A stretch of 64,000 nucleotides of DNA from DASYTH01 sp045806965 (GTDB lineage Bacteria; Actinomycetota; Actinomycetes; Mycobacteriales; Pseudonocardiaceae): contig JBJMIG010000029.1 of assembly GCA_045806965.1 (NCBI GenBank), positions 19,305 to 83,304 of the forward strand, given 5' to 3'. The notes under the pieces are model-generated. The model was not told the DNA's origin. It made no database searches and worked only from the letters and a program-made list of their open reading frames with translations. This document shows positions 7,644 to 16,537 of this stretch, in pieces (the stretch's first letter is position 1; each line of letters opens with the position of its first letter). Both the position numbers and the translations under genes were made by a program.

Positions 7644-10007
7644 ATGCAGAAGCCCCGAACATGGCATATCAACGGCTGGGGACTCCGCACCAAGGTGTCG
7701 GTGGTCCTCCTGCTGCCCGCGATCGTCGCGCTCGTACTCGGTGGTCTCCGGGTAGTGGACCAACTGGACGACGCCCACCGCCTGAGCACACTGCGCGACC
7801 AGGTGGTGGTGCTCCGCACGACCACCCAGATGGCGTCGCGCGTCGCCGATGAGACGGTCGGCGCCTCCGTGGAGCCCAAGGCCCGCGAGGCGCAGGCGTC
7901 CGCCGTCGACAAGCAGTACGCCGAGCTCAAGCGCGCGTCCGACGCCACCGAACTCCCCGAGGACGTCCAGCGGACCCTGCGCGCGAGCGCGGGCGACCTC
8001 GACGCGGCGCGCAAGCTGGCCGGACCGGGTGCGAACCCGGGCGTCGTGGTCACCGAGTACTACAACCTGGTGAACAACCTGGCCGCGGTGCCTCCGTCGA
8101 TCGTGACCCGGTCCGGGAAAGCCGAGCTGGAAGGGCCCGGCCGGGCGGTGGAGTCCCTGCTCCGGCTGCGCGGCATCCTGTCCATCGAGCAGGCCGTGCT
8201 GATCCTGTACCAGAACGGCGCCCCGCTCAACGTCGGTACCGGACAGCGAACCACGAACGAAGAGGTCCTCAACGCCGAGCGGGCCCGTCGTGACCTGCCC
8301 GCGGACAAGCTTCAGGCGTTCGAGGAGACGGTCAAGACCGTCACCGTTCGGCGGACCGCGTTCGCCGCGGCGGACGCCAACCCGAGCAAGGTCTCGCCCC
8401 AGGCCCTGCTGCCCGACCTGAAGGCCGAGTCTCAAGCGCTGGACAAGCTGCTCGGCGAGCTGCTCGACCGGCTGGACAGCTCCGCCTCGTCCCTGGCCAG
8501 CCAGGCCAGCACGGACGCCCTGCGGGACTCGACGATCGTGCTCGTCTCGCTGCTCGCGGCGCTGGTCCTCGCCCTGGTCGTCGGCCGCTCCCTCCTGGTG
8601 CCCCTGCGCACGCTGCGCTCGGCCGCGCTCAACGTCGCCCATCGCCAGCTACCCGACACTGTTGAGCGGGTCCGGGCCGGGGAGCGCGTCGACTGGTCGA
8701 AGGTGGAGCCGGTGCCGGTGCACACCAACGAAGAGGTCGGCCAGCTCGGCCGGGCGTTCGACGAGATGCACCTCCAAGCCGTGCGGTTGGCCGGTGAGCA
8801 GGCGGACCTGCGCCACCAGGTCGCCGACATGTTCACCACGCTGTCGCGGCGCAGCCAGTCCTTGGTGGAGTTGCAGCTCGAGGCGCTGGAGCGGCTGGAG
8901 TCCGACGAGCAGGACCCCAAACGGCTCGAAGAGCTGTTCCAGCTCGACCACCTGGCCACCCGCCTGCGTCGCAACGGCGAGAACCTCCAGGTTCTGGCCG
9001 GCGGCACCCCGGCACGCCGGGGCCAGGGCGCGGTGACCGTCGTCGAGTTGCTACGCGCGGCGATCTCGGAGATGAAGGACTACCGCCGGGTGAACCTCGG
9101 CCAGGCACCCACCGGGCAGGTCCGCTCCCCGGCGGGCGCCGACGTGGTGCACCTGCTTGCCGAGCTGCTGGACAACGCGGCCCGGTACTCGCCGCCGGAG
9201 GAGAAGGTGACGCTCACCGCGGACCGCGCGTCGGACGGCGGCCTGCTCGTGCGGGTGATCGACACCGGCATCGGCATGCCGCCCGACGAGCTGGCCGCGG
9301 CCAACAAGCGGCTGGCGGCCGGCGAGGAGGTCGGGCCGGAAACCACCCGCCGCATGGGCCTGTTCGTGGTCAGCCGGCTCGCCGAACGACACGGCGTGAA
9401 GGTGCGGCTGCGGGCCACCCACGACGGCAACAACCGGCCGGGGGTGACCGCGAGCGTGCACATTCCGGCCGCACACGTGGACCTGGAGGCCCCCGCCCCC
9501 AGCCAGTCGGTCGCGGTCAACGGCACGTCGAACGGCTTCGCCGCGGCATTGCCGGCGGGCGAGGTCCCGTCGCGTGACTGGTTCACCCCGATGACCGAAC
9601 CGGAACCGCCCGCACATCTTCCGGATCGCCCGAGCACGCACCGACAGAGCGAGGGACTCCCGTCCCGGCGACCGGCGGCTGCGGCCCGGTCAAGCCAGCC
9701 GGCCCCGCCGCCCCCGGCGCAACCGGCGGCCACCTGGACCGCATCCGCTCCGGAGTGGTCGATGCCGCAGCCCGCGGCGAACGAGCCGCCGGGCCCGAGT
9801 ACCTCGGCCGGCCTGCCCATGCGCAAGCCCGGCGCCAAGCTGGCGCCGTCTTCGGCCGGCCACGAGCCGGCGCATGCCTTGCAGCGGGATCCGGCGTCCA
9901 TCCGCAGCAACCTTGCCCGGCACCACTCCGGAGTCCGCACCGCGCGAACACGCGCTCAGGGCACCGACGACGCGGGGACCGCTGGGCAATTCGAGGGAGA
10001 AGCATGA
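7644..10007 (+). CDS. cvnA: Conservon sensor histidine kinase (CvnA type)
   Basis: 787 residues from ATG 7644. A transmembrane helix near residues 14-35 is followed by an extracytoplasmic sensing region of about 270 residues. A second helix near 295-320, a HAMP segment and a helical linker (DMFTTLSRRSQSLVELQLEA) come next. The HATPase_c domain shows ELLDNAARYSPP (N box), DTGIGMPPDEL (G1) and RRMGLFVVSRLAERHG. A 180-residue Pro/Ala tail of low complexity ends the protein. No ordinary phospho-acceptor His box is evident, as usual for Cvn kinases. It opens a four-gene conservon that resembles eukaryotic G-protein modules. Upstream starts to 7584 are possible. Confidence 0.9.
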   Translation: MQKPRTWHINGWGLRTKVSVVLLLPAIVALVLGGLRVVDQLDDAHRLSTLRDQVVVLRTTTQMASRVADETVGASVEPKAREAQASAVDKQYAELKRASDATELPEDVQRTLRASAGDLDAARKLAGPGANPGVVVTEYYNLVNNLAAVPPSIVTRSGKAELEGPGRAVESLLRLRGILSIEQAVLILYQNGAPLNVGTGQRTTNEEVLNAERARRDLPADKLQAFEETVKTVTVRRTAFAAADANPSKVSPQALLPDLKAESQALDKLLGELLDRLDSSASSLASQASTDALRDSTIVLVSLLAALVLALVVGRSLLVPLRTLRSAALNVAHRQLPDTVERVRAGERVDWSKVEPVPVHTNEEVGQLGRAFDEMHLQAVRLAGEQADLRHQVADMFTTLSRRSQSLVELQLEALERLESDEQDPKRLEELFQLDHLATRLRRNGENLQVLAGGTPARRGQGAVTVVELLRAAISEMKDYRRVNLGQAPTGQVRSPAGADVVHLLAELLDNAARYSPPEEKVTLTADRASDGGLLVRVIDTGIGMPPDELAAANKRLAAGEEVGPETTRRMGLFVVSRLAERHGVKVRLRATHDGNNRPGVTASVHIPAAHVDLEAPAPSQSVAVNGTSNGFAAALPAGEVPSRDWFTPMTEPEPPAHLPDRPSTHRQSEGLPSRRPAAAARSSQPAPPPPAQPAATWTASAPEWSMPQPAANEPPGPSTSAGLPMRKPGAKLAPSSAGHEPAHALQRDPASIRSNLARHHSGVRTARTRAQGTDDAGTAGQFEGEA

Positions 10008-10423
10008 CAACGGAGACCACGATGCCACCGGACTCGTCGCTCGGCTGGCTGGTCACTGCCTTCACGAACGAGGTCCCCGGAGTGGCGCACGCCGTGCTGG
10101 TCTCGGCCGACGGGTTGCTGGTGGCCGCGAACGAGGCACTGCCCCGGGATCGCGGCGACCAGCTCGCCGCCATGGCGGCCGGCCTGTCCAGCCTCACGGT
10201 CGGCGCCGCCCAGCTGTTCATCGGCGGCCGGGTGATCCAGTCGGTGATCGAGATGGAGAACGGGTTCCTGCTGCTGATGAGCGTTGGCGACGGGTCGCAC
10301 CTCGCGGTGCTCGCCTCGGCCAGGTGCGACATCGGGCTGGTCGGCTACGAGATGACGCTGCTCGTCGACCGGGTCGGCCGGATGGTCGACACCCCGGTGC
10401 GCGGGACGGCCGACCGATCCTGA
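10004..10423 (+). CDS. cvnB: Conservon roadblock/LC7 protein (CvnB type)
   Basis: 139 residues forming one roadblock/LC7 fold: LGWLVTAFTNEVPGVAHAVL, then VSADGLLVAANEALPRDRGD and GFLLLMSVGDGSHLAVLAS. In conservons this small protein associates with the kinase and the GTPase, presumably as a GTPase regulator. Its ATG overlaps the kinase stop (ATGA at 10004-10007). Neighbours CvnC and CvnD follow at once. Confidence 0.92.
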   Translation: MTTETTMPPDSSLGWLVTAFTNEVPGVAHAVLVSADGLLVAANEALPRDRGDQLAAMAAGLSSLTVGAAQLFIGGRVIQSVIEMENGFLLLMSVGDGSHLAVLASARCDIGLVGYEMTLLVDRVGRMVDTPVRGTADRS

Positions 10424-10436
10424 ACCGGGTGAGAGC

Positions 10437-10817
10437 GTGACCGAATCCGAGCCGTACCAAAGCACCCGGCCAGCACGGCCGGGTCTGGCCCGTCCGTACT
10501 CGTTTACCGAGGGTCGGACCACGCCGAGCGTGGAGATCGCGCTCGAGGCACAGGTACAGACCACACGGGCCGGATATTCGGTGCAGCCGAACCAGATGAG
10601 TCCACAGTGGACGGTCCTGCAGCTGTGCTACGAGCCCCGGTCGGTCGCGGAGATCGCGGCCCACATGTCGGTCCCGCCCGGCGTGGTCAAGGTGCTGGTC
10701 TCGGATCTGCTCAACGAGATGCTCGTGGTCGTGCACGCGACGCTGAGTGAGGATACGAGCATGGCGGAGCGACGAGAACTTATCGAGAGGGTGCTCAGTG
10801 GACTACGCGCACAATAG
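10437..10817 (+). CDS. cvnC: Conservon DUF742 protein (CvnC type)
   Basis: 126 residues from a GTG start. The DUF742 hallmark ARPYSFTEGRT lies near residue 20, followed by a winged-helix-like domain (LQLCYEPRSVAEIAAHMSVP, then GVVKVLVSDLL). It is 13 bp downstream of CvnB and overlaps CvnD by 20 bp. Its biochemical role in conservons is not established; a DNA- or protein-binding adaptor is likely from the fold. Confidence 0.92.
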   Translation: MTESEPYQSTRPARPGLARPYSFTEGRTTPSVEIALEAQVQTTRAGYSVQPNQMSPQWTVLQLCYEPRSVAEIAAHMSVPPGVVKVLVSDLLNEMLVVVHATLSEDTSMAERRELIERVLSGLRAQ

Positions 10818-11394
10818 CCGGGCGCCGCGCCGGCGGATCAGCTCCGCCAAGATCGTGGTGGCCGGCGGTTTCGGAGCCGGCAAGACGACGTTCGTCGGGG
10901 CCACCTCCGAGATCGTGCCGCTACGCACCGAGGCGCCGATGACGGCGGCGAGCGTCGGCGTGGACGAAGTGTCGGCGACGCCGGACAAGGTGTCCACGAC
11001 GGTGGCGATGGACTTCGGCCGCCTCACCCTGGCCGAGGACCTCGTGCTCTACGTGTTCGGCACGCCGGGCCAGCACCGGTTCTGGTTCATGTGGGACGAC
11101 ATCGTGCGCGGAGCCATCGCCGCCGTCATCCTGGTCGACACCCGCAGGCTGGCCGACTGCTTCTCCGCGGTGGACTATTTCGAGTCCCGCGAGATCCCTT
11201 TCGTGGTCGCGATAAACAACTTCAACGGCGTCCAGCAGCACTCCCCGGAAGCCGTGCGCGAAGCGCTCGCGCTGGCTCCGGAGACGCTGGTCGTCACCTG
11301 CGACGCGCGTTCCCCGGAGTCGGCCAAGCAGGTACTGATCGCGGCAAGCCAGCATGCGCTGTCCAAACTGGTCGGGCACGTCCCCACGCGCTGA
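10798..11394 (+). CDS. cvnD: Conservon small GTPase (CvnD type)
   Basis: 198 residues from GTG 10798. The P-loop reads GGFGAGKTT; switch II-like GTPGQHRFWFMWDD and the nucleotide-base motif region NNFNG and TCDARS follow. It is a MglA/Cvn-type Ras-like GTPase acting with the kinase, roadblock and DUF742 proteins encoded just upstream. The overlap with CvnC supports the internal GTG rather than a start at 10747. The conservon ends here before a convergent TetR gene. Confidence 0.92.
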   Translation: MDYAHNSRAPRRRISSAKIVVAGGFGAGKTTFVGATSEIVPLRTEAPMTAASVGVDEVSATPDKVSTTVAMDFGRLTLAEDLVLYVFGTPGQHRFWFMWDDIVRGAIAAVILVDTRRLADCFSAVDYFESREIPFVVAINNFNGVQQHSPEAVREALALAPETLVVTCDARSPESAKQVLIAASQHALSKLVGHVPTR

Positions 11395-11440
11395 ACCGCC
11401 GGTCGCGAACACCGGCCACAACAGGGATCTCGGTACCGGG

Positions 11441-12142
11441 TCAGCGCAGGCGATCCAGGCCGTCGAGGATCAGGTCGAGTCCGAACTCGAACTCCGTCTG
11501 GTCGTCGCACCAGCCCAGGGTCGCGTCGGGGTCGTCGTGGGCGATCTCGGCCATCATGCCGACGAGGTTGGGCAACTGGTCGGCCAGTGCGGCGAGCTCG
11601 GCGTCGGATGCCGGGTCGCCGCCCGCGTTGTTGGGGTCGAACAGTTCCTGGGTGAAACCGAGCGCGCGGCTGCCAAGTGCGTGCATGGCGTGGTGGGCCA
11701 GGTCGTAGGAGAAGCCGCCGTCCCGCATCAGGCCGAGCAGAGCGTCGTAGTAGCGCAGCACCTCCGGGCTGGTCCTGGTGCGCGTCTCGAGCACGACCGG
11801 CGCCCACCGGTGCCGCAGCAGCACCGCACGCGCGGACAGGATTCGCTGTCGCACGGCCTTTTTCCAGTCGGCTCCGCGGGACGGCAGGTCGATCCGGCTC
11901 ACCACCTCGTTGAGCTCGCGCAGAACCAGATCGACGATGCCGTCGAGCACGTCGTCCTTCTTGGCCACGTGGTAGTACAGCGACATCGCCTCGGCACCGA
12001 GCTCTTCGGCGAGCCGGCGCATGGTCAACGACTCGATACCGTGCTCGTCCGCGATCTTGACCGCGGCGCGCAGCACCCGCTCCCGGCTGAGCGGGAGCCG
12101 CGGCCCAGGGCCTGGTTCAGCGTGGCTGGCCACCTGCGTCAA
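11441..12142 (-). CDS. TetR-family repressor of the adjacent oxidoreductase
   Basis: 233 residues. The N-terminal TetR HTH reads RVLRAAVKIADEHGIESLTM, then RRLAEELGAEAMSLYYHV with the conserved YYHV end. The remainder resembles the TetR_C tetracycline-repressor-like ligand domain (WKKAVRQRILSARAVLLRH and a helical core). It is divergent from the alcohol-dehydrogenase-like gene, with 123 bp between them that hold repeated half-sites, so it very probably represses that promoter and perhaps its own. The ligand is unknown. Confidence 0.9.
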   Translation of the reverse strand: MTQVASHAEPGPGPRLPLSRERVLRAAVKIADEHGIESLTMRRLAEELGAEAMSLYYHVAKKDDVLDGIVDLVLRELNEVVSRIDLPSRGADWKKAVRQRILSARAVLLRHRWAPVVLETRTRTSPEVLRYYDALLGLMRDGGFSYDLAHHAMHALGSRALGFTQELFDPNNAGGDPASDAELAALADQLPNLVGMMAEIAHDDPDATLGWCDDQTEFEFGLDLILDGLDRLR

Positions 12143-12160
12143 CCTCTCCTCGGCCGTCGA

Positions 12161-12250
12161 TCGTACAAGGTTAAGGGGGTTGTTCCCGCCGCGGCATTGA
12201 CTCGTCTTACGTCGTACGACTATCTTACAACGTACGACTTACAACGTAAG
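12161..12250 (+). promoter_or_regulatory. TetR operator repeats overlapping a sigma-70 type promoter
   Basis: Three direct copies of CTTAC-(AAC/GTC)-GTACGAC or GTAAG start at 12206, 12224 and 12238; the last, CTTACAACGTAAG, is a near palindrome. An inverted partial copy lies at 12161-12175. A -35-like TTGACT (12197-12202) and -10-like TATCTT (12221-12226) are 18 bp apart, so repeats 1 and 2 cover the promoter. Repressor binding would block transcription of the oxidoreductase gene 40 bp downstream. Confidence 0.75.
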
Positions 12251-12265
12251 AACGGAGCAGTGACC

Positions 12266-13249
12266 ATGCAGGCATTCGTCATGTCCTCGTACGGCTCGCC
12301 CGATCTCGGCCGGATCACCGAAGTCGAGCGGCCCGTGCCGGCCGCCGGCGAGGCCCTGGTTCGGGTGCGCGCCACGTCCGTCAACCCGTACGACTGGCAC
12401 TTCCTGAGAGGGGAGCCGCGCGTCGCGCGCCTGATGCCGGGCATGGGCCTGCGGCGCCCGCGGTACCCCGTGCTCGGCTGCGACATGGCCGGCACCGTCG
12501 AGACGGTCGGCGAGGGCGTGACGCGGTTTCGGCCGGGCGACGAGGTCTTCGCCCTGCTGCCGTCCGGCGGCTTCGCCGAGTACGTCACCGTTGCGGAACG
12601 CCTGTTGGCGGCCAAGCCGGCGAACCTGTCGCACCAACAGGCCGCGGCCGTGCCGATGGCGGCGGTCACCGCCCTGGTCGCGTTGCGCGACAGCGGTCGG
12701 ATCCAGCCTGGATGGCAGGTCCTGGTCAACGGGGCGTCCGGTGGGGTCGGCACGTTCGCCGTGCAACTCGCCCTGGCATTCGGCGCCGAAGTCGTTGGCG
12801 TGTGCCACAAGAACAACGTGGAACTGGTGCGGTCGCTTGGCGCCGCCGAGGTCGTCGACTACACCAGCGAGGACTTCACCCGGCACGACCGGCGTTTCGA
12901 CATCCTGCTGGACGTCTCGGGCCGCCGGTGGGTGGGAGCGTGTCGGCGGCTGCTGGCTGCGAAGGGGACGTTCGTCCTCGTTGGCGGCCCGGCCGGCCGC
13001 TGGTTGCAACCGGCCGGGCACGCGTTCGGGTCCGTGGCGATGGCACCGCTTGTCGGCCGGCGAGCGTCACTCGCGGAGGCGCGGGCATACACCGGGGAAC
13101 AACACAACCTGTTGGCACTGAACGAGTTCATCGAGGACGGCAAGGTCACGCCGGTGATCGACCGGTGCTACCCGTTCGACGAGATCCGCACGGCGATCGA
13201 ATACCAGGAAGCGGGCCATGCCAGGGGCAAGGTGGTGGTCGCGATGTGA
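12266..13249 (+). CDS. Zinc-independent quinone oxidoreductase-type dehydrogenase (MDR family)
   Basis: 327 residues of the medium-chain reductase fold. The N-terminal GroES-like part includes VRVRATSVNPYDWHFLRGEP and LGCDMAGTVETVGEGVTRF. The Rossmann part has VNGASGGVGTFAVQLALAFG (AxGGVG NADPH motif). The Cys/His set for catalytic zinc is absent, as in quinone reductase/zeta-crystallin relatives. The ATG at 12266 has GGAG nine bases upstream. Control by the divergent TetR protein through the repeats at 12206-12250 suggests a detoxification role triggered by a small molecule. Confidence 0.9.
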   Translation: MQAFVMSSYGSPDLGRITEVERPVPAAGEALVRVRATSVNPYDWHFLRGEPRVARLMPGMGLRRPRYPVLGCDMAGTVETVGEGVTRFRPGDEVFALLPSGGFAEYVTVAERLLAAKPANLSHQQAAAVPMAAVTALVALRDSGRIQPGWQVLVNGASGGVGTFAVQLALAFGAEVVGVCHKNNVELVRSLGAAEVVDYTSEDFTRHDRRFDILLDVSGRRWVGACRRLLAAKGTFVLVGGPAGRWLQPAGHAFGSVAMAPLVGRRASLAEARAYTGEQHNLLALNEFIEDGKVTPVIDRCYPFDEIRTAIEYQEAGHARGKVVVAM

Positions 13250-13402
13250 GTCCGGTCCTCCTGCGGTGGCACGCCGGTGAGCGGGCGTCCGCGCGCCGAG
13301 GACGCGGCGCGGCTCGGTCGGCGGCCGGTTGCCAGCGATGTCCACGACAGATCGTTTCAACCGTTGTTCGGCAGGCGGAATATCGCTTTCACCGGTGTCG
13401 TG

Positions 13403-14029
13403 TCACTCGACGGGCCGCCGAACAAGGTTGGCCCGACCCTCGGCAACCAACGCCGCCTGACTGTCGATCATCACCTTGGAACTGGCCAGAGTAACAGCCC
13501 ATTTCTCGTTCGTGATCGCGCGAACGTCAAGGACGAACAGCCCTTCCAGCCGTGCGGGTGCCGGCTGACCAGGCATCAGCACATCGACCCGGCTGCCCCG
13601 GCTCAATTGGCCGCCGAGCGAGACATTCGCACCTCCCTCAAGGCTGAAGACATACGACCGGTTCAAGTCGCCGGGCGCCGCCGGCCCGATCGACTCGATG
13701 GGGATCGGCTTGTCCACCGACAGCATGGTCAGCGAGTAATGGCCCTCGATCAGCCTGCGATCCTGGTGAAAGCCGCGGCCGGGTTCGGCGTTGATCCGCA
13801 TCGGCTTGAGGTCCCCGGGCTCAATGCGCTGGTAGGCCGGAATGTCCTTGTCTGGCACCAACACCGTTAGCTGAGGACTGCGGTCGAGCACGTTGCGGAC
13901 GGACAGGATCGCGACGCCGAGAAGGAGGAAACCCAGCACGAGCAGCCAGCCGATCCTGGCCAACCGGAGCGGCCGAGGCTGTCGTGGCGGCGGATCATTG
14001 CCTGGTGGGTTGCGGTCGGTGTCGGTCAT
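13403..14029 (-). CDS. Membrane-anchored SAF domain protein
   Basis: 208 residues. A Pro-rich cytoplasmic N-terminus precedes a transmembrane helix at about 25-45 (RIGWLLVLGFLLLGVAILSV). A SAF domain follows: VLVPDKDIPAYQRIEPGDL, then SLTMLSVDKPIPIESI. SAF domains occur in Flp pilus CpaB proteins and antifreeze-like enzymes. No pilus genes are near, so a periplasm-facing scaffold role is only a guess. It lies 78 bp after a membrane protein gene on the same strand and may share its transcript. Confidence 0.75.
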   Translation of the reverse strand: MTDTDRNPPGNDPPPRQPRPLRLARIGWLLVLGFLLLGVAILSVRNVLDRSPQLTVLVPDKDIPAYQRIEPGDLKPMRINAEPGRGFHQDRRLIEGHYSLTMLSVDKPIPIESIGPAAPGDLNRSYVFSLEGGANVSLGGQLSRGSRVDVLMPGQPAPARLEGLFVLDVRAITNEKWAVTLASSKVMIDSQAALVAEGRANLVRRPVE

Positions 14030-14107
14030 CGGCGGCCCATCGTGCGACGCTGTGCCTCGATGACCGTACGGCCTGCCGAACGAACCGCGGGTCAGCCACG
14101 CCGGACG

Positions 14108-15103
14108 CTACGGCACACGCGGACCTGACGAGCCGGGGATCGGCGGCGGCTCTGGTGCAGATGCGTATCGGTATCGGCGTTGCTCGCCGCGCCGCAGTAG
14201 GTCATCGAAGTCTTCCCACATCGCGCGCTCCCGCTTGGGGTCGGCGGGTTCGGGGTAACGCAATTGCCGCAATAGCTCCAGTCGAAACAGATCGACACTG
14301 GCCCGGATCTGCTCACCGTACTCCTTGGCGGCGTCGACCGCGGACGCGTAGGCGAGCCGAGAGAGCCCGAAACCGCCAAGTATCACTGCCACGAACAGCA
14401 GAATAGCTCCATTGAGGATAACCACCACCAGGCCGCCGAGCACGGCGAACAGCGCGGATAGTGTTGACACGACGAGCAGGAAGTCGACGCCTGCCCTGGA
14501 GATCTCATAGTCCTGCACGAACCGCTCCGTACACAGGTGGGCCAGGCGGGGCCAGACCAGCAGATAGTTCGCTCCGTAACGGGACTGGGAGTAGTCCTCG
14601 GCCGCGCGGATCACGTTTCCCAGGCGAGTGGGCATCACCGCGCTCGCGGCCGGATAGAGAACGAAGAGCTGTTCGGCGAAACCGGGACGGGCGGCCGGCG
14701 GCTGCGCCACGCTCGCGTCACCCTCGGGCCCGCCGGGCGAAGCCGTCCGGATTGTCGCGCCGGTGAGTTCGCGCCGCTTCCTGCGGTGCCAGGCCTGTGC
14801 CCGCCCTGCGATACCGGCCATGACGTTGGTCAGTTGGTAGCCCTCGAACAATTGGGTGATATTGCGCAACTGGCTGTCCAGGAAGCCCGCCAACAACCAG
14901 ATGGTGGCGAGGTAGCCGAGAATGAAGACGAATTGCAGTGATCCCGGCAGCGCGCCCCACCCGCTGACGGCCGCACGCCACCGGCCGGCGGTCACGGTCA
15001 CCAGCAGCACCAGCGCCGAGACGAAGATCAGCATCGGCAGCAGTAGTACCAGCATGAACCTCCGTTCGAGCACGGAGGCAACCCGGTTGAGGACGTCATT
15101 CAT
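14108..15103 (-). CDS. Multi-pass membrane protein of unknown function
   Basis: 331 residues. Two hydrophobic helices near the N-terminus (FMLVLLLPMLIFVSALVLLV and FVFILGYLATIWLLAGFLDS) and two near residues 215-260 flank a cytoplasmic loop of about 120 residues. That loop has a TRLGN-ViRAAEDYSQSRYGA stretch. I do not recognise the family, although the layout recurs next to small Cys-rich and SAF proteins in actinomycetes. The start lies 3 bp after the stop of the upstream 43-residue gene. Confidence 0.75.
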   Translation of the reverse strand: MNDVLNRVASVLERRFMLVLLLPMLIFVSALVLLVTVTAGRWRAAVSGWGALPGSLQFVFILGYLATIWLLAGFLDSQLRNITQLFEGYQLTNVMAGIAGRAQAWHRRKRRELTGATIRTASPGGPEGDASVAQPPAARPGFAEQLFVLYPAASAVMPTRLGNVIRAAEDYSQSRYGANYLLVWPRLAHLCTERFVQDYEISRAGVDFLLVVSTLSALFAVLGGLVVVILNGAILLFVAVILGGFGLSRLAYASAVDAAKEYGEQIRASVDLFRLELLRQLRYPEPADPKRERAMWEDFDDLLRRGEQRRYRYASAPEPPPIPGSSGPRVP

Positions 15104-15105
15104 GG

Positions 15106-15237
15106 CTAGCGTTTACTCCGGCGCACCTTATGTTTACGGCCAGGAGAAAACTCCTCCTTCGGACACTCGGCGACTACGCTCTGGAACTCGGCGCCGCAGG
15201 AGCAGACGTACCACCGCGGCTCGGGCCGGTCGCTCAT
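15106..15237 (-). CDS. 43-residue cysteine peptide, possible zinc ribbon
   Basis: A small frame MSDRPEPRWYVCSCGAEFQS followed by a third cysteine (AECPKEEF) and a strongly basic tail (RKHKVRRSKR). The CxC plus C pattern may bind a metal. It ends 2 bp before the membrane protein start, which supports real translation in one transcript. No clear ribosome site is seen before this ATG, and a longer frame to 15411 exists. Confidence 0.45.
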   Translation of the reverse strand: MSDRPEPRWYVCSCGAEFQSVVAECPKEEFSPGRKHKVRRSKR

Positions 15238-15665
15238 CGCCGGGCGTCTACTCAGTGGAGTCAATGGACTCTCCTTCGAGAGAGTCTCAACACATACTGC
15301 CTCAGTGTGGACCGCGGGGCACTGCCCGTCAACGCCTCGCCCGGCCGGCCTCGGTCCACCGCGGCCCAGACCTGACAATATGGTGCCGGCGACAAAGACA
15401 TGCGGCGACACCGGCCAACCAGAATGCTCTCAACGCCAAGTAAGGCAATGGCGCAAAGTTTGGCTTCTGATCCCATTCGGTGTCGTGCTGGCGGCAGCCT
15501 CGGCGAACCCGCGTGGTCTGACCGGACGGGTGTCCGTGATGGCCACCTGCCGGGGCGGTCGGTTCGCCCGGCATCTCGCGTCCGGCCCAATGCCGGTACG
15601 CCGAACCCCGCAATATTGGCCTCGATGGTTTCGGTGCGGCGGGCGATGGTGGATTGTCCTCGGTT
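15238..15665. other. Intergenic region, nothing recognised
   Basis: About 430 bp between divergent genes. Short frames on both strands show no family motif. It must contain the promoters of the 43-residue gene and the secreted Ig-like gene. Confidence 0.4.
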
Positions 15666-16043
15666 GTGACCAAAATTCGCACTGGTTCGAGCCGCCGGCT
15701 GGTCTGGCTGGCGATGCTCGTGGCGGCCCTGTTCCTGTCCGCCAACCCGCCGCTCGGTTCGGCCACCGTCGACGCGGTGGTGGTCGGAAACCCCGGAACC
15801 CAGCACTACGCCGAGTTCGACGCCGTCAGCCTGCAGATGACCGTTGGCGGCGGCACCTTCCCCTACACCTGGACGGCGAGCGGCCTGGGAACCGGCTTGG
15901 CGATCAACGCGAGCTCCGGACTGATCTCCGGCCGGGCGCGAGCCGGCATCTACAACGTCACGGTGACCGCGACCGATGCCCTCGGCGTCTCCGGCAGCAC
16001 CAGTTTCGTCATCAACGTGCCGCGCGAATGCCGCCACTGCTAG
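15666..16043 (+). CDS. Secreted protein with a putative Ig-like (He_PIG) domain
   Basis: 125 residues from GTG 15666. The signal peptide is RRLVWLAMLVAALFLSANPP followed by GSATVDA. One beta-sandwich domain follows: TFPYTWTASGLGTGLAINAS, then GLISGRARAGIYNVTVTATD and FVINV. The pattern P-TWTASGLP-GL-I---TG-ISG-P---G-Y-VTVTATD is typical of He_PIG/cadherin-like modules in secreted actinomycete proteins. Two cysteines end the chain (CRHC). Probably a stand-alone adhesive or binding module. Confidence 0.75.
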   Translation: MTKIRTGSSRRLVWLAMLVAALFLSANPPLGSATVDAVVVGNPGTQHYAEFDAVSLQMTVGGGTFPYTWTASGLGTGLAINASSGLISGRARAGIYNVTVTATDALGVSGSTSFVINVPRECRHC

Positions 16044-16153
16044 GACCACCGCCAGCGTCCGGCCAGGGTCCGGCGACCAACCGCGACGCACTCTCATACC
16101 GAAACGGAACGTCAGCCGGCGGCTGCGCGGGTGGCCTGGTGATCCGGTGAGAT

Positions 16154-16447
16154 TCAGCCGAGCCCGCGGTGGGCGCGCCACAGTTCGCCGGCACGGCTGG
16201 CGGCTTGGGCGATGATGGCGGCGAGTTCGGGGCGGTCGGGCACGGGAAACGAAACGTACGTGCCCCGACCGCCGCCGGTTGGTCGGCCATAGGCCTTCGC
16301 CCTGAGGTGCCCGTCCGGAAGAAGCCGGACGTTGAGCGTGGTCAGCGTGAACTGCTCGCCGCGCCTCGTGTCGGTCCAGCGAAGGGGCTCCGGGATCGTG
16401 ACGTTGATCGCCATGGCACTCACATCGGGGGCGACGTCACCGCTCAT
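16154..16447 (-). CDS. Hypothetical protein
   Basis: 97 residues starting MSGDVAPDVSAMAINVTIPE, with VRLLPDGHLRAKAYGRPTGG and ELAAIIAQAASRAGELWRAH. A mixed beta then helix protein without signal peptide or membrane segment. The start is uncertain: ATG 16414 (MAINVTIPEP) is equally possible, and neither has a strong ribosome site. I do not recognise it. Confidence 0.5.
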   Translation of the reverse strand: MSGDVAPDVSAMAINVTIPEPLRWTDTRRGEQFTLTTLNVRLLPDGHLRAKAYGRPTGGGRGTYVSFPVPDRPELAAIIAQAASRAGELWRAHRGLG

Positions 16448-16537
16448 GGACGCATGCTCGCACGCCCGCCGGCTCCGGACACATTCTCCTGAGCAGGTGG
16501 TCGCGGACACCGACCCCGGCCGTTGAGGCGTTGCGGA

